NCBI RefSeq assembly: GCF_050271975.1
Contig: NZ_CP189850.1
Coordinates: forward strand, 2,232,001 to 2,296,000
DNA from: Litorimonas sp947503715
GTDB taxonomy: Bacteria > Pseudomonadota > Alphaproteobacteria > Caulobacterales > Maricaulaceae
Reading direction: 5' to 3'
DNA length: 64,000 nt
In this document: piece by piece, positions 51,423-58,973 of the stretch
Numbering within the stretch: the stretch's first letter is position 1
Layout of the letters: each line of letters opens with the position of its first letter
The notes under the pieces: model-generated
What the model was told of the DNA's origin: nothing
Databases searched by the model: none
The model's input: the letters and a program-made list of their open reading frames with translations, nothing else
Translations under genes and position numbers: made by a program

Positions 51423-52334
51423 ATGACCTATCACGTCGCAGCCCTGTACCAATTTACGTCTCTCCCCGATTACGTCGCCTTGCGCCCGATCTTACAGGAT
51501 ATGTGCGACCTGTTGGAGATCAAGGGGACAATCCTTTTGGCCTCTGAGGGCATAAACGGTACGGTTGCTGGCTCAGAAAAATCCATCACGGATATGCTCG
51601 CATTCCTGCGCGCCGATCCGAGACTCGCTGATCTCGAAGCCAAATTCTCCACGGCCAAGGACCAACCCTTTCATCGGATGAAAGTGCGTTTGAAGAAAGA
51701 GATCGTGACGATGGGCGTGGACGGGATTGACCCGAACGAGACCGTCGGGACCTATGTCGATCCTGCCGATTGGAACGCGCTGATAAGCGATCCCAACACT
51801 ATCTTGATCGACACACGCAATGATTATGAAGTCGAGATCGGCACATTTAAAGGCGCCGTCAATCCTGAAACAGAAACCTTCCGCGAGTTCCCCGCTTGGG
51901 TCGAAGCCAATCGCGACAACCTAAACAAGCCTAAAGTCGCCATGTTCTGCACGGGCGGTATCCGTTGCGAGAAGGCCTCGTCCTTTATGAAACAAAACGG
52001 CTTTGACGATGTCTATCATCTCAAGGGCGGCATCCTGAAATATCTTGAAACCCAGCCACAATCCGAAAGCCTGTGGGAAGGCGATTGTTTCGTGTTCGAC
52101 CAGCGAGTCGCCGTTACACATGGCTTGGAAGAGAGCGAATATAACCAGTGCTTTGCCTGCCGCCGCCCGCTCCTGCCCGAAGATATGGACCGTCCCGAGT
52201 ATCTTCTCGGCGTATCGTGCCATCGCTGTCACGCAGAGATGAGCGACGACCAGAAAGCCCGCTTTGCAGAGCGGCAAAAGCAGATTGCCCTCGCCAAATC
52301 GCGCGGGGAAGACCATATCGGGCGCAAGGCATGA
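51423..52334 (+). CDS. trhO: tRNA uridine(34) hydroxylase, rhodanese family (TrhO/YceA)
   Basis: TrhO makes 5-hydroxyuridine at position 34 of certain tRNAs. The 303-residue protein has an N-terminal ferredoxin-like domain (MTYHVAALYQFTSLPDYVALRPILQDMCDLL), a rhodanese domain with LIDTRNDYEVEIGTFKGAVNPETETF, and the catalytic cysteine Cys176 in FCTGGIRCEKASSFM. The C-terminal zinc-type cysteines are in CFACRRPL and GVSCHRCHAEM. It ends in an ATGA overlap with the GST gene. Confidence 0.95.
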   Translation: MTYHVAALYQFTSLPDYVALRPILQDMCDLLEIKGTILLASEGINGTVAGSEKSITDMLAFLRADPRLADLEAKFSTAKDQPFHRMKVRLKKEIVTMGVDGIDPNETVGTYVDPADWNALISDPNTILIDTRNDYEVEIGTFKGAVNPETETFREFPAWVEANRDNLNKPKVAMFCTGGIRCEKASSFMKQNGFDDVYHLKGGILKYLETQPQSESLWEGDCFVFDQRVAVTHGLEESEYNQCFACRRPLLPEDMDRPEYLLGVSCHRCHAEMSDDQKARFAERQKQIALAKSRGEDHIGRKA

Positions 52335-52936
52335 GCGGACATATTCTCTATTCTTTCCGCCGCTGCCCCTATGCGATGCGGGCGCGGATGGCGCTCTATC
52401 TCGCGGGAACGGAATATGAGCACCGCGAAGTCAGCCTGCGCGACAAGCCCGAGGCCATGTTGGAGGCCTCACCCAAAGGGTCTGTTCCTGTTTTCATGAC
52501 GTCCAATGAAGAGGTCATTGATCAAAGCCTCGATATTCTCCGCTGGGCAATACCTGATGCCGCCCTGAAGATGGAATTTGTCGCGCAAATAGACGGCCCG
52601 TTCAAACACCATCTGGACCGTTATAAATATGCATCGCGCTATGACGAAACAGCGAAACGCGGCGATGTCGACCTCGGCCACCGCGCGGAAGCTGTTGAAA
52701 TATTGCAACCTTTCGAACGGACTTTGGAAATACAGACCTTTCTCTCGGGCGCCGATATGGGTCCCACAGACATCGCGACATTTCCCTTCATCCGCCAATT
52801 TGCAGCTGTCGAGCCCGATTGGTGGTCGAACGAGTCAGGACTTCCCAAGATGCGGGATTGGCTGAAAAACTGCATCACATCCGATCTGTTCAAAGCGATC
52901 ATGGAGAAATATCCCCTCTGGTCGCCGCCGGAATGA
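52331..52936 (+). CDS. Glutathione S-transferase family protein
   Basis: A 201-residue protein with a thioredoxin-like N-terminal domain: ILYSFRRCPYAMRARMALYLAG, the glutaredoxin-2-like CPYAMRAR motif, and SPKGSVPVF with the cis-proline. A helical C-terminal domain follows (DMGPTDIATFPFIRQFAAVEPDWW). The start is the ATG within the trhO stop. Glutathione-dependent reduction or detoxification is the expected type of reaction; the substrate is unknown. It could be renamed glutaredoxin-like on structural grounds. Confidence 0.9.
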   Translation: MSGHILYSFRRCPYAMRARMALYLAGTEYEHREVSLRDKPEAMLEASPKGSVPVFMTSNEEVIDQSLDILRWAIPDAALKMEFVAQIDGPFKHHLDRYKYASRYDETAKRGDVDLGHRAEAVEILQPFERTLEIQTFLSGADMGPTDIATFPFIRQFAAVEPDWWSNESGLPKMRDWLKNCITSDLFKAIMEKYPLWSPPE

Positions 52937-53092
52937 CACGGCCTCTCCCGTCAGCCTGTTGAGATTAAGAGTATAGTCACTGATAAGCGGACCGATTTGC
53001 GGTTATCAACACGCAGGGACACAATCCATCTTGCCAGCCCCCACCACATCCATAGCCTATCCTTAAAGAGACAAGTGATTCATTGGACCCTG

Positions 53093-53626
53093 ATGTCATA
53101 CGCTGACCAACGTCAAATTCGCCCCAACCCGACATTGTCGAGTGCTGTGGGCCTGCGCCAAAATCCGCTGGATGTGTTTACACGCATCTGCCTGGCCGAA
53201 GGTTATGACAATGAGCGTATGGATATAAACGAGCTTCACATCACCCTGCCCGGCCTGTGGTGCGAGCATGATGTGTCCCTGAGCTGGAATCCGGCCACAG
53301 AGCAGGTTCAGGTCTTTCTTGTTTTTGATGGTAAACTTCCGGGTGGACGGTCTGATGATATTTGTCGTCTGATGAGCTTGTTGAATGAACGGCTCGTCTC
53401 CGGACACTTTGATTATTGGGACAAGACACGCTGCCTCGTTTATCGCGATTCGGTCTCCCTGCGTGGCGGTGCGAAACTTGGGCTAGAACAAGGTTTAGAC
53501 CTTCTCTCTCTCGCCCTGGATGCGGCGGAGCGCGGCTATCCGGCTTGCCAATATGTGACATGGGCGGGCAAATCACCGGAAGATGCCCTCACCTCTGCCC
53601 TCGTTGACTTGGCGGCAAATCCGTAA
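53093..53626 (+). CDS. YbjN domain-containing protein
   Basis: A 177-residue cytosolic protein of the YbjN/type III secretion chaperone-like fold. It shows NPLDVFTRICLAEGYDNERMDINELHITLPGLWCEHDVSLSWNPATEQVQVFLVFDGKL, then a helix LLNERLVSGHFDYWDKTRCLVYRDSVSLRGGA and YPACQYVTWAGKSPEDALTSALVDLAA at the end. The function is unknown; E. coli YbjN affects motility and stress. It is joined to proC by a one-base TAATG overlap, an arrangement common in alphaproteobacteria. Confidence 0.92.
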   Translation: MSYADQRQIRPNPTLSSAVGLRQNPLDVFTRICLAEGYDNERMDINELHITLPGLWCEHDVSLSWNPATEQVQVFLVFDGKLPGGRSDDICRLMSLLNERLVSGHFDYWDKTRCLVYRDSVSLRGGAKLGLEQGLDLLSLALDAAERGYPACQYVTWAGKSPEDALTSALVDLAANP

Positions 53627-54435
53627 TGGCGCAGACACACCTTCTCATCGGCGCGGGGAAGATGGGCGGCGCACTACTTAAGGGCTGGCTTGAATCCGGA
53701 TTGGTGTCCCGACGCAATCTGTGCATCCTTGACCCAAACCCCGGGACGGAGGCCGTTTACGCAATTGAGAAAGGCGCGAAGCATCTTCACGCGCCCCAAG
53801 ATATCCCGAAATCTGTCAGGACTGTCCTGCTTGGGATTAAGCCGCAAATATTTGAACAGCTAGGCCCTGAACTCGGCGAAAGCTTGCCTGAGAAAGCGAT
53901 TATTGTTTCGATTCTTGCGGGAACAAGCCTTCGGACCCTCCGCAAACACCTGGGTGAGCGTACAATTATCCGTGTCATGCCCAATACACCCGCCGCAATT
54001 GGCGCCGGTATAAGCGCTATGTTCGCCGATCCAACTGTTTCGGAAGAACATCTGGATCTCACTGAAGCCCTTCTCACCGCAGGTAGCAAGGTCGTACGCG
54101 TTGAAAGCGAATCCGCACTCAATGCCGTTACAGCCGTGTCCGGTTCCGGTCCTGCTTATGTTTTTCACCTCGTCGAAACACTCGAAGCCGCCGCCCGCGA
54201 TCTGGGATTGCCCAAAGAAATCGCCGCAGAACTGGCGCGCGAGACGATCATCGGCTCCGCCAAATTACTGGAGGACAGCTCTGAAACGCCGGGCACGCTT
54301 CGAAAGAACGTCACCTCCCCTAATGGCACGACACAGGCAGCCTTGGACGAGCTTATGTCGGAAAACGGCCTTTCCCGTTTGATGCTGCAGGCCGTGCGCG
54401 CCGCCTTTGCGCGGGCGAAGGAATTGGCAGGCTGA
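53626..54435 (+). CDS. proC: Pyrroline-5-carboxylate reductase
   Basis: ProC performs the last step of proline synthesis. It shows LIGAGKMGGALLKGWLESGL (Rossmann loop), VLLGIKPQ, SILAGTSLRTLRKHLGERTIIRVMPNTPAAIGAGISAMF, AVSGSGPAYVFHLVETLEAAA and TSPNGTTQAALDEL at the C-terminal substrate site. The length of 269 residues is normal. Its stop abuts the stop of the histidine kinase gene, which reads towards it, with no gap. Confidence 0.97.
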   Translation: MAQTHLLIGAGKMGGALLKGWLESGLVSRRNLCILDPNPGTEAVYAIEKGAKHLHAPQDIPKSVRTVLLGIKPQIFEQLGPELGESLPEKAIIVSILAGTSLRTLRKHLGERTIIRVMPNTPAAIGAGISAMFADPTVSEEHLDLTEALLTAGSKVVRVESESALNAVTAVSGSGPAYVFHLVETLEAAARDLGLPKEIAAELARETIIGSAKLLEDSSETPGTLRKNVTSPNGTTQAALDELMSENGLSRLMLQAVRAAFARAKELAG

Positions 54436-55740
54436 TTAAAGCGGTAATCTCAGCGTCGCCCGAAGCCCACCTTTCGGACTATCCGCCAACAGGATCGTCC
54501 CGCCATGCAATTGCGCGATATCCTGCGCGATGGACAGGCCCAGACCGATGCCCTCGATATTCTGGTTCCGCGCTCCGTCCAATCGCTGGAAAGCCTTGAA
54601 GACCTCACTACGTTGTTCAATAGGAATTCCTGGACCGTCATCCTCGACGTGAAACATCAGGAAATCTTCCGTGTCTTCAATGCGTAAATCCACATTCGAC
54701 CCATATTTCCGCGCATTATTGATGAGATTCCCGAGCGACCGCCGCAACATAACTGGACGAATTGAAATATCCCGATCTTCAAAATCAGACACCTCAACAT
54801 CGTCCCTTCCTTTCATTGTTTGCGTAACGAAATCAGCTAATCGCACAGTGTCTGGCTTTTCCGTCCCCATGCCCCGCGCAAAGTCGAGATAGCCCGTCAG
54901 CATGGCCTCCATCTCGTCGACATCCCGCCGAGCTGCGCGCGTATCTTCCGTATCATCCTGCATGGCGAGTTGGAGTTTGAGCCGCGTCAGAGGCGTCCTT
55001 AGGTCATGCGACACGCCTGCCAGCATGAGGGTCCGCTGCTCTAAATGCCGTCTGATCCGGCTTCGCATTTTGAGGAAAGACTGTCCTGCCATACGCACCT
55101 CTGACGCTCCACGCGGCTTAAAATCGGAAATATCCTGCCCCTTACCAAAGCTCGTCGCAGCATCCGCGAGTTCTTTAATCGGGTCTGACTGCCGCCGAAT
55201 GAATAAAATTGAGATGAGCGAGAGTAGGACCGTCGCGGTAATCAGCCAGAAGATGAAGACGTATCCCGTCGGCGCAAAGACCCGTTCCCGCGCCGCAATA
55301 AATCGCAAGACACCTTGATCGACCTTCACCTGAATATCGACGTGATTGGGATAACGCGTCGTGTCGAACCAGAACGGTTCATCCAATGTCTCGTTCAGGG
55401 ATCGGCGGAGCGTCTTATCCAGCGTGGAGAAAAACGCATTTCGATTAGATGTTGGCAGAAGCTCATCCGGGCGAAGCACCACGGAGAGCTCCATATCCGG
55501 CCGCAGCAGCGCGTCCAGTGACTTCGCATTTTCATCTGTCGGGTCTTGCTGGAATAGCTGCACCGCCACCGCGACATCCGCCGCGACAGAATCGGACAGG
55601 TTCGATGTCACCCGCGCCCAATGCGCGTTGAAGAAGAACCAGGCCACCGCCATTTGCATGACGACAATCGGCAGGATGATAATCAGAAAAGCGCGCCAGA
55701 AGATCGACTTTGGCAGGATATTTCGTAAGCTCGGTTTCAC
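54436..55740 (-). CDS. EnvZ-like sensor histidine kinase
   Basis: A 434-residue inner-membrane kinase with two membrane segments (residues 17-37 and 160-181). These enclose a 120-residue periplasmic sensor region. A HAMP linker (SDPIKELADAATSFGKGQD) leads to phospho-acceptor His245 in AGVSHDLRTPLTRLKL, then N, G1 and G2 boxes (NLINNARKYG, EDDGPGIP, GIGLGLSIAQDIA). It starts with GTG three bases after the response regulator stop. The pair most resembles EnvZ-OmpR; the signal is unknown. Confidence 0.93.
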   Translation of the reverse strand: MKPSLRNILPKSIFWRAFLIIILPIVVMQMAVAWFFFNAHWARVTSNLSDSVAADVAVAVQLFQQDPTDENAKSLDALLRPDMELSVVLRPDELLPTSNRNAFFSTLDKTLRRSLNETLDEPFWFDTTRYPNHVDIQVKVDQGVLRFIAARERVFAPTGYVFIFWLITATVLLSLISILFIRRQSDPIKELADAATSFGKGQDISDFKPRGASEVRMAGQSFLKMRSRIRRHLEQRTLMLAGVSHDLRTPLTRLKLQLAMQDDTEDTRAARRDVDEMEAMLTGYLDFARGMGTEKPDTVRLADFVTQTMKGRDDVEVSDFEDRDISIRPVMLRRSLGNLINNARKYGSNVDLRIEDTEDFLMFHVEDDGPGIPIEQRSEVFKAFQRLDGARNQNIEGIGLGLSIAQDIAQLHGGTILLADSPKGGLRATLRLPL

Positions 55741-55743
55741 AAC

Positions 55744-56442
55744 TTACGCAACATCAGAGACGAGGCGATACCCCTCGCCCCGCACTGTGAGAAGATACTG
55801 CGGCTCGGACGGATCATTTTCCAGTTTCCGGCGCAGGCGTGTCATCTGCACATCAACGGCTCGTTCCGATTGCGCTTTTATATTCTCGGACAGAATGTAG
55901 CGCGAAACGACCGCTCCCGATTGCCCAGCCAGCAAAGCGAGCAAGGTCTGTTCCCCCGTCGTCAGCCGCATTTGCTTTCCATTTTTGCGCAGCAATCCCT
56001 TCGCAAGATCAAATTCATACGGCCCAAAAACGACCTTATCCGTTGTCAGTTCTCTCCCCGTCCGGCGGAAAATATTATCGATGCGCAGTAGCAATTCCTC
56101 CGGCTCGAACGGCTTGGGCAGATAATCATCCGCGCCGGACCGCAGACCTGCAATCCGCTGTTCTGCCTCGCCCAAAGCCGTCAGCAGGATAATCGGCACA
56201 TCGTGATGTTCCCGCAATGATTTGGTCAGGGACAAGCCGTCCTCCCCCGGCATCATAATATCCAAAATCAGCAGGTCATATTTCAGACCCTGCATTTTCA
56301 ATCGCGCTTCATCGGCACTGCCGGCTGTACTCGCACGGTAACCCTGCTTGATGAGGTAGCGGGACAGCAAGTCACGGATCCGGTCATCATCATCGACAAT
56401 CAGGACATGCGTGTCGGAACGATCCAAATATGTGGTACTCAT
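55744..56442 (-). CDS. OmpR-family response regulator
   Basis: A 232-residue regulator. The receiver domain has the acidic pocket DDDD (17-20), phospho-acceptor Asp61 in LILDIMMPGEDGL and Lys111-type motif YLPKPFEPEELLLRI. The winged-helix C-terminal domain contains LTTGEQTLLALLAGQSGAVVSRYILSENI and SERAVDVQMTRLRRKLENDPSEPQYLLTVRGEGYRL. A longer open reading upstream is low-complexity and overlaps the aminotransferase promoter region. It is followed by the kinase gene and is divergent from the branched-chain aminotransferase. Confidence 0.95.
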   Translation of the reverse strand: MSTTYLDRSDTHVLIVDDDDRIRDLLSRYLIKQGYRASTAGSADEARLKMQGLKYDLLILDIMMPGEDGLSLTKSLREHHDVPIILLTALGEAEQRIAGLRSGADDYLPKPFEPEELLLRIDNIFRRTGRELTTDKVVFGPYEFDLAKGLLRKNGKQMRLTTGEQTLLALLAGQSGAVVSRYILSENIKAQSERAVDVQMTRLRRKLENDPSEPQYLLTVRGEGYRLVSDVA

Positions 56443-56567
56443 CCGTGCAACTCCCCAAAATTCGCATATATTTTTCTTGGCATAGACGATAGATGACTTG
56501 TAACGAAGACGCTTGCAAGACTGGCGGGCTTCACGGCTTGCTTCATGTTGGAAAGACGAGAGAGACA

Positions 56568-57446
56568 ATGATCGAGAAAGCTTATCATGACCGCGACGGC
56601 GAAATTTGGCTGGACGGGAATTTTGTGGATTGGCGCGAGACAAAAATTCACGTCTTGACGCATTCGCTGCATTATGGGTCCTGCGTATTTGAAGGCAATC
56701 GCGCATATGGCGGGAAGATTTTCCGCCTGTCTGACCATAGCCAGCGCCTCATCAATTCGGCCAATCTCCTCGGCTATGAAATTCCTTATACGCGGGATGA
56801 AATTGACCAAGCCTGTCTCGACACATTGGCGAAGACGGGGTTGGACGATGCCTATCTCCGCCCCTTTGCGTGGCGTGGATCGAATATGATGGGTGTCGCC
56901 TCCAAAAACAATCAGATCCATTTCGGCGTGGCCGCTTGGCATTGGGGTAGTTATTTTGAGGACAAGATGAAGGGCATCCGTCTCTGTATTTCGGATTGGA
57001 TTCGTCCTGACCCGCGCTCTGCACCCTGTAAATCCAAGGCCGCCGGCCTCTATATGATCTGCACCCTTGCCAAGGATAAGGCCGCCGCCACGGGCTGGGA
57101 TGACGCCCTGATGTATGATTTCAAAGGCCGTGTTGCCGAATGTACAGGTGCGCATATTTTCTTTGTCCGAAACGGCGAATTGCATACCCCGACCAATGAT
57201 ATCCTCCTTGAAGGTATCACCCATGACACGGTCATCAAACTGGCCGAAAAGCGGGGCATTAAAGTGCATAAGCGCGATATCCATCCGTCTGAAATGCCGC
57301 ATTTCGAAGAGTGTTTCGTCGTCGGCACCGCCGCCGAAGTAACGCCCGTGCGCGAAATTGACGGGATGCATTACGTGGTTGGCGAGACCACAAAGACCCT
57401 TGCCACGGATTATGATGATTGCGTCCGAGGTAAGATAGCGATTTAA
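56568..57446 (+). CDS. ilvE: Branched-chain amino acid aminotransferase
   Basis: A fold-type IV PLP aminotransferase for leucine, isoleucine and valine. It shows HVLTHSLHYGSCVFEGNRAYGGKIFRLSDHSQRL, AWRGSNMMGV, the PLP lysine Lys157 in CKSKAAGLYM, and YDFKGRVAECTGAHIFFVRNGELHTPTNDILLEGITHDTVI. Length is 292 residues. A start 25 codons earlier is open, but MIEKAYHDRDGEIWLDG matches family N-termini and has purine-rich GAGAGA before it. Confidence 0.93.
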   Translation: MIEKAYHDRDGEIWLDGNFVDWRETKIHVLTHSLHYGSCVFEGNRAYGGKIFRLSDHSQRLINSANLLGYEIPYTRDEIDQACLDTLAKTGLDDAYLRPFAWRGSNMMGVASKNNQIHFGVAAWHWGSYFEDKMKGIRLCISDWIRPDPRSAPCKSKAAGLYMICTLAKDKAAATGWDDALMYDFKGRVAECTGAHIFFVRNGELHTPTNDILLEGITHDTVIKLAEKRGIKVHKRDIHPSEMPHFEECFVVGTAAEVTPVREIDGMHYVVGETTKTLATDYDDCVRGKIAI

Positions 57447-57663
57447 CCAAGCGGAACCTGCGACCGCCCATCTTGGAGTCAGCATTGGCGTATTTTCCCT
57501 GAAAATGGGACTGTCCGCGCGGTGGCATCCGGAATGGAGACCAAAGTTCTAAGTGTTTTATCCGAATGTCCAGCGCATGAGAGTGTGAAATGGGTCGGCG
57601 ATACCGTTACGTTTCCAAATCTCGAACCCCACCATTTCCAAGCGGCGAAGTCCTGACGCTGTG

Positions 57664-57687
57664 TACATATGGCTTACGCCATTTGTA
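57664..57687 (+). other. Imperfect hairpin in the ilvE-marR gap
   Basis: The arms TACATATGGC and GCCATTTGTA flank TTAC with one mismatch. The role is unknown; it is within the GC-rich part of the gap. Confidence 0.35.
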
Positions 57688-57839
57688 CTACCACGCGGCG
57701 GTGCGGCTCCAACGGCGGCCTTACTTGACTGCGGGTGTCACAACCCGTCAGGCGCTCGCGGCTGGGCCCCTCAACCCGGATGTCAAACCGAGCCAATAGG
57801 CACACCCTCTCTCAAACCGGCAGATGACGTCCTACCTGT

Positions 57840-57882
57840 CCCGTGTCTGAAAGAACGAGTGTTAATATGACACGGGTTTTAT
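57840..57882 (+). terminator. Terminator-like stem-loop in the ilvE-marR gap
   Basis: The arms CCCGTGT and ACACGGG are separated by a 23-base loop and followed by TTTTAT. The long loop weakens the case for a rho-independent terminator. Confidence 0.35.
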
Positions 57883-57984
57883 AAGTGGGGATTATGTTTT
57901 TTATAAATGCGGGGTTGGGGCATATTTCACTCCTTAAAACCCACAACAACACTGCTGTTCTACAAATTTAAAATGCAGGTCGCT

Positions 57985-58003
57985 TGCATATCATATGTAT
58001 GCA
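57985..58003. promoter_or_regulatory. Palindrome at the marR start (autoregulatory operator candidate)
   Basis: The inverted repeat TGCATA-TCATATG-TATGCA ends seven bases before the first marR start codon. MarR proteins bind palindromes of about this size near their own promoters, so it is a plausible operator. Confidence 0.5.
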
Positions 58004-58009
58004 TATTAA

Positions 58010-58537
58010 ATGATCGATATGATTACAAAGCATGATGATTTGCTGGGAACCCTTATTCATGATGTGGCGCATCTTTTGCGTCTCAATATTGATAGACGTC
58101 TCGAAAGCCATAACCTGACACGCGTGAAATGGCTCGCATTGGGCGTACTCTACCATAAGGACGCAACGACACAGTCTGAACTCGCAAGTGCGATGGAACT
58201 GGGGACGGCCTCAGTTGGGCGGCTCGTCGATAGGCTTGTCGTCAGGGGATTCGTTGAACGTCGGCAGGATCCAGAAGATCGTCGGGCCTATCGCCTCTTT
58301 CTTACCCAAACAGCCTTGGCTCTCTTAGAAGAACTTGAGGATATTGGGGTAGAGCTAAGGGAAGAAACGCTGCAATCCTTATCTGATCAGGATATCGGAA
58401 CGCTCAACTCAGGTCTTTTGAAAATAAAATCGAACCTTCAATCCCTGTCTACAACTCTGATTGTTGCCACCGGATTCTTCGTTCACAAAACATCAACTTA
58501 TTCTTATGCGGTCACAGATTTGGCCGGATCAATCTAA
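58010..58537 (+). CDS. MarR-family transcriptional regulator
   Basis: A 175-residue protein with the MarR winged helix: LTRVKWLALGVLYHKDATTQSELASAMELGTASVGRLVDRLVVRGFVERRQDPEDRRAYRLFLTQTAL (residues about 41-108), with the D-x-R-x5 wing motif PEDRRAYRL. The C-terminal 25 residues (TTLIVATGFFVHKTSTYSYAVTDLAGSI) are hydrophobic and unlike the usual final helix, perhaps from a frameshift near the end. A second ATG three codons in is an alternative start. The ligand is unknown; the small membrane protein downstream may be a target. Confidence 0.9.
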   Translation: MIDMITKHDDLLGTLIHDVAHLLRLNIDRRLESHNLTRVKWLALGVLYHKDATTQSELASAMELGTASVGRLVDRLVVRGFVERRQDPEDRRAYRLFLTQTALALLEELEDIGVELREETLQSLSDQDIGTLNSGLLKIKSNLQSLSTTLIVATGFFVHKTSTYSYAVTDLAGSI

Positions 58538-58621
58538 AGGGCGCACCACAGGAATTAAGAGACCTCATCGTCACGCCTATCAATTAACTCGCTTCGGCGA
58601 TCTATCAATCAGGAATACAAA

Positions 58622-58846
58622 ATGAAAATTTACATTAGCGCTTTTGTGGGTGCCCTCTTTTTAATGCTCATGGCCGGTTTATTGGTAGAGGGCGTCGTCT
58701 GGGCTATTTTGTCAGCCTTCCATGCCTCTAAAACGGTATTGTTGACGGCCGAGGCTTTCATGCTCGCCCCTCTTCTCGTCATGTTTGGATTTACGTTTAA
58801 ATCCACACTCTCCACAGAAAGAGAACTGGCCGAACAGGGATATTAG
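58622..58846 (+). CDS. Small two-helix membrane protein, unknown
   Basis: A 74-residue protein with two hydrophobic segments: ISAFVGALFLMLMAGLLVEGVVWAIL (residues 5-30) and LLTAEAFMLAPLLVMFGFTF (40-59). A charged tail, TERELAEQGY, follows. AGGAA stands about six bases before the ATG, a fair ribosome site. No family is recognised. It follows marR by 84 bases and may share its control. Confidence 0.6.
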   Translation: MKIYISAFVGALFLMLMAGLLVEGVVWAILSAFHASKTVLLTAEAFMLAPLLVMFGFTFKSTLSTERELAEQGY

Positions 58847-58938
58847 ATTGGGCAGAGGAGAATTTCTGGCAGCACATATTTATTAACAGCGCTGACGCGA
58901 CGTTGATAAATATCAAATCAAACTCAATAAGACTGACA

Positions 58939-58963
58939 CCCACGCACTGTAAAAGCGCGTGGG
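58939..58963 (-). terminator. Weak terminator-like hairpin after the HEXXH peptidase gene
   Basis: The perfect 7-bp stem CCCACGC/GCGTGGG surrounds an 11-base loop, 11 bases past the gene's stop. The following bases are only moderately T-rich, so termination strength is uncertain. Confidence 0.4.
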
Positions 58964-58973
58964 AGATTACAGA

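Larger units (their letters stand above)
57447..57984. other. Long intergenic stretch without a supported gene
   Basis: About 540 bases between ilvE and marR. The middle (about 57,640-57,800) is rich in G and C, while the last 130 bases are rich in A and T. Short open frames exist in more than one frame over the GC-rich part, none with a ribosome site or recognisable protein. Two stem-loops are visible. It may be a decayed element or dispersed repeat; I cannot tell from one copy. Confidence 0.45.

Noticed and set aside
56439..57485. A 348-codon open frame antisense to ilvE
   Set aside because: It is the shadow of the aminotransferase and overlaps the response regulator promoter region; no protein family is visible.
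57590..57870. Two overlapping short open frames in the ilvE-marR gap
   Set aside because: There are no ribosome sites, no recognisable protein and a choice of frames; treated as non-coding, perhaps a repeat.
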